A DNA stretch of 64,000 nt from Pseudomonas sp. SORT22. GTDB lineage: Bacteria > Pseudomonadota > Gammaproteobacteria > Pseudomonadales > Pseudomonadaceae. A program made the translations under genes and the position numbers. Of this stretch, positions 7,761-16,927 are shown in pieces; position 1 is the stretch's first letter, and every line of letters starts with the position of its first letter. The stretch is taken from contig NZ_CP071007.1 in NCBI RefSeq assembly GCF_018417635.1, positions 62,001-126,000 of the forward strand, given 5' to 3'. The notes beneath the pieces are model-generated. The model searched no databases. It saw only the letters and a list, made by a program, of their open reading frames with translations, and was not told the DNA's origin.

Positions 7761-9544
7761 AACTGGCGATGAAGCTGCGCACGCGGCTTTTCCTCAGCAT
7801 TTCGGCGCTGATCACCGTCGCCCTGTTCGGCTTGCTGCTGGGCCTGGTCAGCGTGCTGCAGATGGCCAGCGCGCAACAGGCGCTGGTGCGGGAAAACTCG
7901 GTAACCCTCGACCTGGGCCTGAAGCTGCGGCAGAACCTGGGCGAGCAGTTGACCCTGCTGCTGGATGACGCCCCGGACAAACCGGCCCTCGAAACCTTGC
8001 AACGCCAGTTCCAGCAACTACTGGACGAAGGCATCAACCATGACGACGAAAGCCCGGGCGACCAGGGTTTTGCCAAGGCCAACCTCGACTACCAGGCCTT
8101 CTTGCAGGCTTACCGCAGCAGCGCTGAAACCTCGAAAAGCCTGGGCGCCGACCAGCCCCTGGGCCATGCCTTCAACCTGTTGCGCAGCGACCTGGTCGAA
8201 TCGCACAAGCGCGCTTTGCAGCACATTAATGAAAGCGAGCAGAAAGCCCATGACCGCGCCCTGCTGATTGGCGGTTTGCTCGGCCTGGTGGGCCTGACAG
8301 TATTGATTCTCGGTTTTGTCACCGCCCATGGTATCGCCCGCCGGGTCGGCCAGCCGATCGAAGCATTGGCCAAGGCGGCCGACCAGATCGGCCAAGGTAA
8401 CTTCGAGGTCACCCTGCCGGTGTCCCACGCCCTGGAGCTGAACCAGCTGACCCGCCGCTTTGGCCTGATGGCCGAGGCTTTGCGCAAACATCAGGCAACC
8501 AACATCGACGAAGTGCTGGCCGGCCAGCAGCGCTTGCAGGCGGTGCTCGACAGTATCGACGACGGCCTGCTGATCATCGATCGCCAGGGTCATCTGGAGC
8601 ATCTCAACCCGGTCGCCCAGCGCCAACTGGGCTGGGAAGATGCGCGTCTGGGCACAGGCCTTGGCGATGCCCTGCAACGCCCGGAGCTGGACGAGCAACT
8701 GCGCCTGGTACTGCGCGGCGGCACCCTCGACCGCGTGCCTGACGACCTCAGCCTGGAAATAGATGAAGAAACCCGGCTGCTTTCCTACAGCCTGACGCCG
8801 GTATGCCACCCACAAGGGCAAATCCTCGGCGCGGTGATGGTGCTGCACGATGTCACCGAGCAACGTGCCTTCGAACGGGTACGCAGCGAGTTCGTCCTGC
8901 GCGCGTCTCATGAACTGCGCACGCCAGTGACCGGCATGCACATGGCCTTCGGCCTGCTGCGCGAACGTCTGAAGTTTGCCCCCGGCTCGCGGGAAGCCGA
9001 TCTGTCCGACACCATCGGCGAAGAGATGCAGCGCCTGAACCAGCTGATCAACGACCTGCTGAACTTCTCTCGTTACCAGAGCGGCCTGCAAAAACTCGAC
9101 CTGACCCCCTGCGCCATCGACGAACTGCTCGGCCGGGCCTGCGAACGCTTTGCCGCCGCGGCCAACGACAAACAGATAGAGCTGCAGGTCGAGCTGACTG
9201 CGCCGCTACCGCGTATCCAGGCCGATCCGGCGCAATTGGACCGGGTCATGGACAACCTGCTCGACAACGCCGTGCGCCATACGCCAACCGCCGGGCGCAT
9301 CCGCTTGCATGCACGCCGCCACGCCGAGCGGGTGATTATCAGCATCGAAGACAACGGCGAGGGCATTGCCTACGGCCAGCAGGGCAGAATCTTCGAACCT
9401 TTCGTCCAGGTCGGACGCAAAAAGGGCGGTGCCGGCCTGGGCCTGGCGCTGTGCAAGGAGATTGTCCAGTTGCACGGCGGGCGCATGGGTGTGTACTCGC
9501 GGCCCGGGCAAGGCACTCAGTTCTATATGGCCTTGCCAGTCTGA
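7757..9544 (+). CDS. kinB: KinB, sensor histidine kinase of AlgB
   Basis: 595 residues. Two membrane helices (about 11-35 and 168-190) enclose a periplasmic helical sensor. HAMP (about 192-245), PAS (about 255-365), HisKA with the phosphorylated His385 in 'RASHELRTPV', and HATPase_c ('DNLLDNAVRHTP', 'EDNGEGIA', 'GGAGLGLALCKEIV') follow. The histidine falls at the same number as in P. aeruginosa KinB. It should phosphorylate and dephosphorylate AlgB. The ATGA overlap with algB indicates coupled translation. The gene appears intact. Confidence 0.95.
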   Translation: MKLAMKLRTRLFLSISALITVALFGLLLGLVSVLQMASAQQALVRENSVTLDLGLKLRQNLGEQLTLLLDDAPDKPALETLQRQFQQLLDEGINHDDESPGDQGFAKANLDYQAFLQAYRSSAETSKSLGADQPLGHAFNLLRSDLVESHKRALQHINESEQKAHDRALLIGGLLGLVGLTVLILGFVTAHGIARRVGQPIEALAKAADQIGQGNFEVTLPVSHALELNQLTRRFGLMAEALRKHQATNIDEVLAGQQRLQAVLDSIDDGLLIIDRQGHLEHLNPVAQRQLGWEDARLGTGLGDALQRPELDEQLRLVLRGGTLDRVPDDLSLEIDEETRLLSYSLTPVCHPQGQILGAVMVLHDVTEQRAFERVRSEFVLRASHELRTPVTGMHMAFGLLRERLKFAPGSREADLSDTIGEEMQRLNQLINDLLNFSRYQSGLQKLDLTPCAIDELLGRACERFAAAANDKQIELQVELTAPLPRIQADPAQLDRVMDNLLDNAVRHTPTAGRIRLHARRHAERVIISIEDNGEGIAYGQQGRIFEPFVQVGRKKGGAGLGLALCKEIVQLHGGRMGVYSRPGQGTQFYMALPV

Positions 9545-9556
9545 ATCGCCTGCGGC

Positions 9557-11176
9557 TCAGGCTTCGTCGTCGATGCGCCGGGGCCCGAGCCGCCGGCCGC
9601 GGGTGATCAGCTCGATGAACTGGCGTGCATTGAGCGGATGGGCGAACAACCAGCCCTGGCCATAATTGACCCCTTCGCTATTGAGCAGCAGGGCCTGGTC
9701 TTCGTACTCGATGCCTTCGGCAATCACCCTTAGCTGCAGGGCATGGGCCATGCGGATGATGTGCGGGGCCACGCCGCTGCTGGCTGCGTCATGGCCCAGA
9801 GCATCGATAAAGGCCTTGTCGATCTTCAGGCAGTCGACCGGCAAGGTTTGCAGGTAGGCCAGGCTGCAGTAGCCAGTACCAAAATCATCGATCAACACCT
9901 GGTGCCCGACCGCGCGCAAGGCTTGCAGGTTGTCCCGGGCCACCACCACATCGATCAACCCACGCTCGGTAACCTCGAAGGCAATCTGGCTGGCCGCCAC
10001 GTGGTGCATGGCCAGCAGGCGTGCCGCCACCCGGCCGATTCTCGGCACCATCACATCGCAAGCGGCAAGGTTGACCGAGATGTACAGCTGGCGGTTGGCG
10101 CGCAGCAACTGGCCGAGTTGCTCGAGCACCCGCTGCAGGACGAAATCGGTGATCTGGCGGATCTGCCCGGTGTTCTCCGCCAACGGGATGAACAGGTCCG
10201 GGCTGGTTAGCGTGCCATCCGAGCGACGCCAGCGCACCAGTGCTTCGGCTCCGACACAGCGGCGGCTGTTGAGCTCGAAAATAGGCTGGTAAAGCACCTG
10301 CAATTCGCCCCGGCGCAGCGCGCCCTGCAGCTCCGAACTCATCGAGCGACGTTGGCGAATCAGCTGTAACACCAGCCAGCCAATGCACCAGGCCAGTACC
10401 AGGCTACCGGGGAACAACAGCCAGAGAATGCCGTTCATCTTCAGCGGCATGCTGGCCCTGGGCGCGATCAGCACCAGTTGATAGTCCGGTGACTTGGTCG
10501 GCATGCGGTAGATCAGCCGATCCGGGAGCTCCAGCAGCGAACCACTTGAGGCCGGCGGCCAATCGGCGGACGGCGGCCAGACCTGCGGCGGGCCCAGAAC
10601 CGGTACCGCCCGTGTGCCGTTGTCGAGCACCACCAGCAGGCTGCCTTCGGGCGGCAGGTCAACCACGTCGGTGATGTGCCCGCGAGAGGTGGCGACCAGG
10701 AACTTGCCCCGGCCCAGCATCAGCGCCGCCAGGTTGTCATCCGGCTCGGTGGTAGTGTTAAGCCAGTAGCTATAGGTCGGGCCCTGGATATCCGCAGGCC
10801 GCAGCGGGTTGATGGTGCGCTCGCCAACCCGGTTGGAACAGGCAACATTACCATCGACGTAAGCGGCTTCGTAAACGAAGCGATAATTGAAGGCGACCTG
10901 CTGCAAAGCCGTCAGCATGCTGGCATCGCACCCGCGCACGGGTTGCGACTGCAATTGATCGACGCCTTCGCGCAGCTGACCGAAGATCTGCTCCAGGCGC
11001 ACCAGAAAGCGCTCGCCCTTGGCGTTCATCTGCTCGATTTCGCTTTGCTGCATCTGGTGCATGGCCACACCGACGCTGGCCATGAGCAGCAGGATCGCGC
11101 TGGCCGTAGCCGCGAGTGTGGCCAGTAACCAGGGACGATAGAGCAAATGGCGCAACACCGAGAGGGCAGCTGACAT
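9557..11176 (-). CDS. Cyclic-di-GMP phosphodiesterase with periplasmic CSS-motif sensor and EAL domain
   Basis: 539 residues. A first helix at about 15-38 is followed by a periplasmic CSS-type domain with Cys83 ('RGCDAS') and Cys113 ('VACSNR'), expected to form a redox-sensitive disulfide, then a second helix near 250-270. The C-terminal EAL domain keeps the catalytic set: EAL in 'GAEALVRW', 'SVNLAA', 'EVTERG', 'IDDFGTGYCSL', 'LKIDKAF' and 'AEGIE'. It should hydrolyse c-di-GMP, linked to DsbA/periplasmic thiol state in relatives. The ATG at 11176 is preferred over a TTG one codon earlier. It runs convergent to kinB with a 12-bp gap. Confidence 0.9.
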   Translation of the reverse strand: MSAALSVLRHLLYRPWLLATLAATASAILLLMASVGVAMHQMQQSEIEQMNAKGERFLVRLEQIFGQLREGVDQLQSQPVRGCDASMLTALQQVAFNYRFVYEAAYVDGNVACSNRVGERTINPLRPADIQGPTYSYWLNTTTEPDDNLAALMLGRGKFLVATSRGHITDVVDLPPEGSLLVVLDNGTRAVPVLGPPQVWPPSADWPPASSGSLLELPDRLIYRMPTKSPDYQLVLIAPRASMPLKMNGILWLLFPGSLVLAWCIGWLVLQLIRQRRSMSSELQGALRRGELQVLYQPIFELNSRRCVGAEALVRWRRSDGTLTSPDLFIPLAENTGQIRQITDFVLQRVLEQLGQLLRANRQLYISVNLAACDVMVPRIGRVAARLLAMHHVAASQIAFEVTERGLIDVVVARDNLQALRAVGHQVLIDDFGTGYCSLAYLQTLPVDCLKIDKAFIDALGHDAASSGVAPHIIRMAHALQLRVIAEGIEYEDQALLLNSEGVNYGQGWLFAHPLNARQFIELITRGRRLGPRRIDDEA

Positions 11177-11252
11177 CAATAATTATCCAGTTGAATACCA
11201 AGAGGTATAGCAACTGCCAGTCAAGTCAGCCTGCCCGTTGGGCGGTGGGGGC

Positions 11253-12029
11253 TCAACGACGGCTGTTGAGCACCTGCAACATGGCCGCCGTCTGGGCATC
11301 CGGCACGCCATCGAAACGCTGCGGGCGAAAGCGCATCTGGAAGGCTGCCAGCACGTGCTTGGTGCTGACATCATTCTCGCCGGTTTGCTCGATGGCGTAG
11401 CCGAAGCGCTTCAACTGCTGCTGATACCAGCTGATGCTCGGTGGATTGACGCTGAAGTACGCCTGCTGCTGGGCCACGGCCTGGGCATTCGGCCAGACCC
11501 CAAGGCCTGCGTCCGCCAGGCGCTTCCAGGGGAACATCGGCCCCGGGTCGAGCTTGCGCAGCGGGGCGATGTCGCTGTGGCCGATGATGTAGCGCGGCTT
11601 GATGTTGTTGCGCTTGACGATGTCCTTGAGCAGGACGATCAGCGCCTGGACCTGCGCCTCGGTGTACGGGTGCCAGACCCGCCCGGTCGGCGTGTCGGTA
11701 TAGCCGGGGTTGACGATCTCGATGCCGATCGAGGTGGAGTTGAGCCAGGTGCGGCCATCCCACTGGCTGTCACCGGCGTGCCAGGCACGTCGGCTCTCGT
11801 CCACCAGCTGGTAGACAGTGGCCGGCGAGTCGCCGATCAGGTAGTGGCTGCTGACTTCGCCGTGGGTGAGCAAGTTCAGCGAACGCTCCAGCGAAGCATT
11901 GGTGTAATGCAGGACGACGAACTGGATGCGTTCGTCCTGGTTGACCGAAGTATGGCTGCGGTCGATCCGCAAACCGCTGGTGCAACCTGCCAGCGTCAGC
12001 AGCAGGAGGGCGGTGAAAAACGCTTTCAT
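11253..12029 (-). CDS. ampDh2: N-acetylmuramoyl-L-alanine amidase, AmpDh2-type lipoprotein
   Basis: 258 residues. A lipobox LAGC places the lipid on Cys16. The Amidase_2 domain (about 33-180) carries the zinc ligands in 'VVLHYTN' (His), 'IIGHSDIAP' (His) and 'KLDPG' (Asp). A C-terminal peptidoglycan-binding domain (about 195-258, 'FGYAIEQTG... AFQMRFRPQRFDGVPDAQT') completes it. It cleaves the bond between MurNAc and the stem peptide at the outer membrane side of the periplasm. In P. aeruginosa AmpDh2 lies at the same place next to kinB. It contributes to muropeptide turnover and to beta-lactamase control. Confidence 0.9.
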   Translation of the reverse strand: MKAFFTALLLLTLAGCTSGLRIDRSHTSVNQDERIQFVVLHYTNASLERSLNLLTHGEVSSHYLIGDSPATVYQLVDESRRAWHAGDSQWDGRTWLNSTSIGIEIVNPGYTDTPTGRVWHPYTEAQVQALIVLLKDIVKRNNIKPRYIIGHSDIAPLRKLDPGPMFPWKRLADAGLGVWPNAQAVAQQQAYFSVNPPSISWYQQQLKRFGYAIEQTGENDVSTKHVLAAFQMRFRPQRFDGVPDAQTAAMLQVLNSRR

Positions 12030-12091
12030 GAAGAGGGCACTGTGATGAGAGTCTGCAAAGCGTAAGCTTAACGTATCCTCGCCCTTGCCAC

Positions 12092-14089
12092 TCAGCCCTG
12101 TTCGACGCGATTTCGACCAAGATGTTTCGCCCGGTACAGCGCTTCGTCTGCCCGCTTGAGCACCACCTCGCTGCGCTCACCGCTGCGAAACGCGCTGATG
12201 CCTATGGACAGGGTAATGGTCACCCGCTCGCCCTTGAAGTGGAACGGGCAGGCTTCGATGGCTGCCCGCAGAGCTTCCGCCAGCTGACAGCCAGCTGGCA
12301 GCGAGGTTTGCGGGATCAGCAAAACAAACTCCTCACCACCAAAGCGGGCGATGAAATCCTGGCTGCGCAGGCGCTTGCGCAGCACGCTGGCGACAATTTT
12401 CAAAACCTTGTCACCGGCCAGGTGGCCGTAGCTGTCGTTGATACGCTTGAAATGATCGAGGTCGAGGATCGCCATCAACAGATGGCCGCCGCTTTCCTGC
12501 CATTGCAGCACTTCCTGATCGACCCGCTCCGACCAGGCGGCGCGGTTGGGCAGCCCGGTGAGCGGATCAATCAGGGCTTTCTGGCGCTGCTCTTCAAGGT
12601 GCTCGCGGTAGCCCAGGGCTTCCTGCTCCATGCTCGCCACCCGCTCGGCCAAGCCTTGCAGACGGCTGGCCATGTCCTGCTCGCGCTGGTCACGCTGCTG
12701 CTGGTGCTCGTCCATGGTGCCGAGCAAACCTTCGAGGCGGTTTTCCAGGATGTGCTTGAGGCTGCCCAGGTCGGCCGCGCCCTGCACACTGCTTTGCAGG
12801 CCATCGACCTGCTCGCGCAGCTGGCTGTCGAGGTCGCGGGCGGCCGAGGTGTTGTCGGCATGGCCTGCGCTGGCTTCGTGCAGGTGGCTCTGGAATGACT
12901 CCAGGCGTTCGTTGAGTTGCTGCAGGTAGGCTTCGAACTCGTGCTGGCCGCTGTCGTTGATTGCCAGCATCAGCACCGCCAGGTCATCCAGCACCGGCAG
13001 CAGCTCGTACCAGTTCAGGCCGTGCTCCAGGCGCTCGCGCATCGACTGCGCCTGGGCCTTGTGGCGTTCGGGCAGGGTCAGGTCGTCGAGCAGGCCGAGC
13101 AGGGTGTCTTCGATATGCGCCGCAACCGAGCTATAGGTGGGCTCGGTGCCGTCGGGCAGGGCGAACTGGGCCTCTTCGTCATCTACCGGCTCTGCTTCTG
13201 CCAGGTCAGCCTGCGGCTCGTCCGGGCTGTGCTCGAGCAAGGCCAGTACATCCTGCTCGGAGTCCAGTGTGACCGGCTCGGCTAGCGCTGGCAGTTCAGC
13301 TTCAGCTGCTGGCTCGATTGGCAGCTCGGCAACCGGCTCAGGCTCGGATGTACCTTCAAACTGCGGCTGCGCGCTGGCTTGGGGCTCCACGGCTGCAGAC
13401 TCATACGCCTCGGCAACGACCTCTGCAGCAACCGGCAAGGGCTGCAGCTCATCAACATCGACAGCGGCGGGTTCGGGCGCCACGGCCACGGGCTGTTCTC
13501 TGACCTCAGTTGCCGCCGGTACCGCAACGGCGAGAGCCGGTTGCAGGGCTTCCTCCGGCTCGCCGTCGCGATTACCGAACAGGCGCTGCAACAAACCCGG
13601 GCGTTGCGCTTCTTCAGGCCGCTCCAGCGCCGACAGCGCCTGGCCCTGCAAGCCGCTCAACTCTCCCAGCAGCAGGGGCATCTCGCGCGACTGGCTGGCG
13701 CGGGCCTCGACCTGCTTGGCGAACTTTTTCAGCGGCCGGCTGACGTCGCTGGGCAAGGGCAGGGTTTGCAGTTGGCTGACCAGTGAGGTGAGGGCGGTGG
13801 TGACCTGGGCGATTCGGGTTTCCCGGCGCTGCTCGGAATCGAGCACGGCCTTTTCCAGGCGCGGGATCAAGCCTGCGAGGGCGGCGTCCATGTTGTCGGT
13901 GCGGATCACCTCGCGCATTTCCTTCATGCACTGGTCCACCGCGCGGTCACTGCCTTCGGCGGCCAGCGTGCTGCGCACCAGACCACGGCGCAACAGGTCG
14001 AGACGAGCCTCCCAACGGCGCTCCAGCTTCTCTTGCTGTTCGATACTCTTGAGGTATTTTTCTTTCCAGCGCTGGGCTTCGTCGGTCAT
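12092..14089 (-). CDS. dgcP: Diguanylate cyclase DgcP (GGDEF)
   Basis: 665 residues, soluble. The N-terminal two thirds are helical, with an acidic Ala/Glu/Pro-rich central region (about 190-320) and coiled-coil segments. The C-terminal GGDEF domain has 'DLDHFKRINDSYGH' and the active-site GGEEF at 584-588. The inhibitory site RSQD lies five residues before it, so product feedback is expected. DgcP of P. aeruginosa (PA5487) sits in the same gene order and is recruited to cell poles through FimV. The ATG at 14089 is chosen over a TTG nine codons upstream; it is 27 nt beyond the preceding stop. Confidence 0.88.
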   Translation of the reverse strand: MTDEAQRWKEKYLKSIEQQEKLERRWEARLDLLRRGLVRSTLAAEGSDRAVDQCMKEMREVIRTDNMDAALAGLIPRLEKAVLDSEQRRETRIAQVTTALTSLVSQLQTLPLPSDVSRPLKKFAKQVEARASQSREMPLLLGELSGLQGQALSALERPEEAQRPGLLQRLFGNRDGEPEEALQPALAVAVPAATEVREQPVAVAPEPAAVDVDELQPLPVAAEVVAEAYESAAVEPQASAQPQFEGTSEPEPVAELPIEPAAEAELPALAEPVTLDSEQDVLALLEHSPDEPQADLAEAEPVDDEEAQFALPDGTEPTYSSVAAHIEDTLLGLLDDLTLPERHKAQAQSMRERLEHGLNWYELLPVLDDLAVLMLAINDSGQHEFEAYLQQLNERLESFQSHLHEASAGHADNTSAARDLDSQLREQVDGLQSSVQGAADLGSLKHILENRLEGLLGTMDEHQQQRDQREQDMASRLQGLAERVASMEQEALGYREHLEEQRQKALIDPLTGLPNRAAWSERVDQEVLQWQESGGHLLMAILDLDHFKRINDSYGHLAGDKVLKIVASVLRKRLRSQDFIARFGGEEFVLLIPQTSLPAGCQLAEALRAAIEACPFHFKGERVTITLSIGISAFRSGERSEVVLKRADEALYRAKHLGRNRVEQG

Positions 14090-14116
14090 GCCTGGGTCCG
14101 CAGAGGGTAATGGCAA

Positions 14117-14971
14117 TTAGCTCAAAGCGGGCAGCGTATCCACAGCAAGGGCATCAGGCAAACGAATCTCAACCGCGACCGGTAGATGATCGGAAATAGG
14201 CTGGGCCAGAACCTCGACCCGCTCCAGGGTCAGGCTCGGGCTGAGCAGAATATGATCAAGGCAGCGTTGCGGCCGCCAACTGGGGAAGGTGGCTTGAACC
14301 TGGGGCGCGATCAGGCCCAGGTCGCGCAGCGGCGAGTGCTCTAGCAGGTCGGTGGCATGGGTGTTCATGTCGCCCATCAAAACCTGATGGCGGTAGCCGC
14401 CGATCAGTTCGCGAATGTAGGCAAGCTGCCGGGCGCGGGTCTTGGAACCCAGGGCCAGGTGCATCATTACCACCACCAGGGCGTCTTCACCCTCGCCGAA
14501 ACGCACCAGGATCGCCCCGCGGCCAGCCGGGCCGGGTAGCGGGTGGTCCTCAAGCAGTTGCGGCTTCAGGCGGCTGAGCACACCGTTGCTGTGCTGGGCC
14601 AGGCGCCCGAGGTTGCGGTTGAGCTGCTGGTACCAGTAAGGGAAGGCGCCGAGCTGGGCCAGGTGCTCAACCTGGTTGACGTAGCCTGAGCGCAGGCTGC
14701 CGCCATCGGCCTCTTGCAGGGCAACCAGGTCGAAGTCGGCGAGCAGGTCGCCGATTTTCTGCAGGTTGCCGGCCCGCCCGGTGTGCGGCAGCAGGTGCTG
14801 CCAGCCACGGGTCAGGTAATGGCGGTAACGCTCGGTGCTGATGCCGACCTGGATGTTGAAACTGAGCAGCCGCAGCCGGCCGTCCTCTGGCAGGCCGTTA
14901 GCCTGCAGGTGATGTTCATTGACCTGCGGATCACACAGGCCAACGCCTCGCTCGGTTCTCCAGCGGCGCAT
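14117..14971 (-). CDS. Endonuclease/exonuclease/phosphatase (EEP) family protein
   Basis: 284 residues. The EEP core motifs appear in order: 'LLSFNIQVG' (metal-binding Asn), 'VALQEAD' (Gln-Glu), 'VMMHLAL', 'GDMNTHA' (Asp and Asn), 'CLDHILL' and 'SDHLPVAVEI' (catalytic Asp-His). Relatives include exonuclease III, DNase I and phospholipid or sugar-phosphate phosphatases, so the substrate cannot be assigned. There is no signal peptide. It lies between dsbA and dgcP with small gaps (12 and 27 nt), as in other Pseudomonas, suggesting one transcript. Confidence 0.82.
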   Translation of the reverse strand: MRRWRTERGVGLCDPQVNEHHLQANGLPEDGRLRLLSFNIQVGISTERYRHYLTRGWQHLLPHTGRAGNLQKIGDLLADFDLVALQEADGGSLRSGYVNQVEHLAQLGAFPYWYQQLNRNLGRLAQHSNGVLSRLKPQLLEDHPLPGPAGRGAILVRFGEGEDALVVVMMHLALGSKTRARQLAYIRELIGGYRHQVLMGDMNTHATDLLEHSPLRDLGLIAPQVQATFPSWRPQRCLDHILLSPSLTLERVEVLAQPISDHLPVAVEIRLPDALAVDTLPALS

Positions 14972-14983
14972 GGCTGGCGCCGC

Positions 14984-15613
14984 TTACTTAGCGGCGCGCT
15001 CCTTGGCGATCAGGTAGTCAGCGACATTCAGCACGCCCTGCGGACCTTTGGCGGTGCCCAGGTCAAAGCGGTACTTGCCGTTGACGACCATGCTCGGTAC
15101 GCCGGTGATGCCGTACTTCTTCGCCAGGTCCTTGGCCTGCTTCACCTGGCCCTTGATGGCAAAAGAGTTGAAGGTGGCGAGGAACTTGGCGCGATCAACG
15201 CCTTGGGTTTCGAGGAAGTCAGCCATCTCTTCCGGCTTGGTCAGGCGCTTGCGCTGAACCTGGATCGCCTCGAACACGGCAGCATGAACCTTGTGTTCGA
15301 CACCCATGGCTTCGAGAGTCAGGAACATTTGCCCGTGAGCATCCCAAGGGCCGCCGAACATGGCCGGAATGCGCTTGAAGTTGACGTCTTTCGGCAGCTT
15401 CTCGACCCACGGGTTGACCACTGGCTCGAAGCTGTAGCAGTGCGGGCAGCCATACCAGAACAGCTCGACCACCTCGATTTTGCCAGGGACCGACACCGGA
15501 ACCGGGTTGCTCAGCTCGGTATACTGGTCGAAGGCTACCGGTTCGGCGGCCTGGGCAGTCATGCCGAAGAGGCTGGCGGTGACCAGCGCGGCGCCGAGAA
15601 TCAGATTACGCAT
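14984..15613 (-). CDS. dsbA: Thiol:disulfide interchange protein DsbA
   Basis: 209 residues with a signal peptide cleaved near AQA-22. The thioredoxin fold holds the active site C56-P-H-C59 ('FWYGCPHCYSF') and the cis-proline segment 'GITGVPSMVV'. It introduces disulfide bonds into secreted proteins in the periplasm. Candidate local substrates include the CSS-type phosphodiesterase, the Ivy-like protein and the DUF1161 proteins in this window. It is downstream of the cytochrome c4 gene on the same strand, but a terminator lies between. Confidence 0.95.
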   Translation of the reverse strand: MRNLILGAALVTASLFGMTAQAAEPVAFDQYTELSNPVPVSVPGKIEVVELFWYGCPHCYSFEPVVNPWVEKLPKDVNFKRIPAMFGGPWDAHGQMFLTLEAMGVEHKVHAAVFEAIQVQRKRLTKPEEMADFLETQGVDRAKFLATFNSFAIKGQVKQAKDLAKKYGITGVPSMVVNGKYRFDLGTAKGPQGVLNVADYLIAKERAAK

Positions 15614-15713
15614 GCTTTACTCCTGAGCAGTCTATTGAGTCGCCTTGGCGCGACCGGTCGTAGGACAGGCCGAGGCTGGCCCGAGTTCGTTAGTGTAACG
15701 GCAGCGGGCACAA

Positions 15714-15739
15714 AAAAGGGCGGCCGAAGCCACCCTTTT
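15714..15739 (-). terminator. Rho-independent terminator after cytochrome c4
   Basis: AAAAGGGCGGC and GCCACCCTTTT pair around a CGAA loop (one mismatch), with a T-run on the minus strand beyond the cytochrome c4 stop. It should separate that gene from dsbA and may act in both directions. Confidence 0.8.
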
Positions 15740-15780
15740 CATCTTTGCGCCGCAGTATTAACCCAGCGTTAAAGCACGGA

Positions 15781-16398
15781 TCAATGCAGACCCTGGATGT
15801 AGCTGGACAGTGCTTCGATGTCCTTGTTGCTCAGCTTGGCGGCGATGGTGCGCATGGTCGTGGCATCGCCATCGTTGGTGCGGTTGCCTTCGCGGAAGTC
15901 GGTCAGCTGCTTGGCTACGTAGCTGGAGTGCTGGCCACCCAGGTGCGGGAAACCGGCCAGGGCGATGCCTGCGCCATTAGGCGAATGGCAGCCGGTGCAG
16001 GCCGGCAGGCCTTTTTCGACGTCGCCGCCATTGAACAGCGCGCGACCGCGCTCGACCAGCTTCGGATCAGCCGCGCCAACGCTGCCTTTCTGGCTGGAGA
16101 AGTAGGCGGCGATGTCGGCCAGGTCCTGGTCGCTGAAGGCGGCCAACATGCCGGTCATTTCCAGCACGGTGCGCTTGCCCGACTTGATGTCGTGCAATTG
16201 TTTTTCCAGGTACTTCTCACCCTGGCCTGCAAGTTTCGGGAAGTTCGGCGCCAGGCTATTGCCGTCCGGATTGTGACAAGCGCCACATACAGCAGTTTTG
16301 GCCTGACCAGCAGCGGCATCCCCTTTGATAGGCTCTGCGGCATTGGCTGCACCGGTGATGCCCAAGGTCAACAGCAGACTCACGAGTAGTTTGTTCAT
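15781..16398 (-). CDS. Dihaem cytochrome c4
   Basis: 205 residues. A signal peptide (1-20, ending ANA) leads to the periplasm. Two haem-binding motifs are present, C38-G-A-C41-H and C134-T-G-C137-H, one in each of two homologous halves, with the methionine ligands in 'LEMTGMLAAF' and 'DATTMRTIA'. This is the membrane-associated dihaem c4, an electron carrier to terminal oxidases. The next gene upstream encodes another small c-type cytochrome. The cox cluster is further along the same strand but in a different unit. Confidence 0.93.
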   Translation of the reverse strand: MNKLLVSLLLTLGITGAANAAEPIKGDAAAGQAKTAVCGACHNPDGNSLAPNFPKLAGQGEKYLEKQLHDIKSGKRTVLEMTGMLAAFSDQDLADIAAYFSSQKGSVGAADPKLVERGRALFNGGDVEKGLPACTGCHSPNGAGIALAGFPHLGGQHSSYVAKQLTDFREGNRTNDGDATTMRTIAAKLSNKDIEALSSYIQGLH

Positions 16399-16431
16399 CA
16401 GCTAATCCAACTACGGCTAAGGGTGAAAGAG

Positions 16432-16734
16432 TTATGTATCGGGACTCCGGCTCATCCACTGGATGATCGCCTGGTAGTCCTCGGCACTGCAGTCCATGCA
16501 CAATCCACGCATTGGCATAGCCTTGAAACCCTGGGTGACATGCACCACCAGTATCTCCATACCCTTCGCCAGTCTTGGCTCCCAAGCCGCACGATCACCC
16601 GCTTTCGGTGCCTGTGGCAGCTGCCCGGCGTGACAAGCCGCACACGTGCGGTTGTACAACGCCTCGGGATCCTGTGTAGCCTGAGCGCTGAATAACGGTA
16701 TCAAGACACCGACAACAAGCAGCCATTTCGTCAT
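16432..16734 (-). CDS. Cytochrome c5-type monohaem protein
   Basis: 100 residues. A signal peptide (about 1-19) precedes one haem motif 'CAACH' and a C-terminal segment '[26 protein letters not shown]', which supplies the methionine ligand and the extra cysteine pair typical of cytochrome c5. It lies 33 nt before cytochrome c4 on the same strand and the two are probably co-transcribed as periplasmic electron carriers. engB starts on the opposite strand nearby. Confidence 0.88.
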   Translation of the reverse strand: MTKWLLVVGVLIPLFSAQATQDPEALYNRTCAACHAGQLPQAPKAGDRAAWEPRLAKGMEILVVHVTQGFKAMPMRGLCMDCSAEDYQAIIQWMSRSPDT

Positions 16735-16927
16735 GCGAACGACCTTTCAGGGTTGGGGGCTGCACTGCGTTCTAATGCGCAAGCTTGAATCCGATGCCCC
16801 CGTGCACATCCTCCTACGCTGGGATAATGCGCACACAAAATCTGGGGCATTATATACTCCCGTTACTGAAACGGAAACGACACCGCTTGCCGAGCCCGCC
16901 TCTGGCAACGCCCACACCGGATATCCC

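Noticed and set aside
16733..16927. N-terminal extension of EngB by 65 residues
   Set aside because: The extension is not family-like and would run through a probable promoter; EngB is normally about 210 residues and starts MQVKNP-like.
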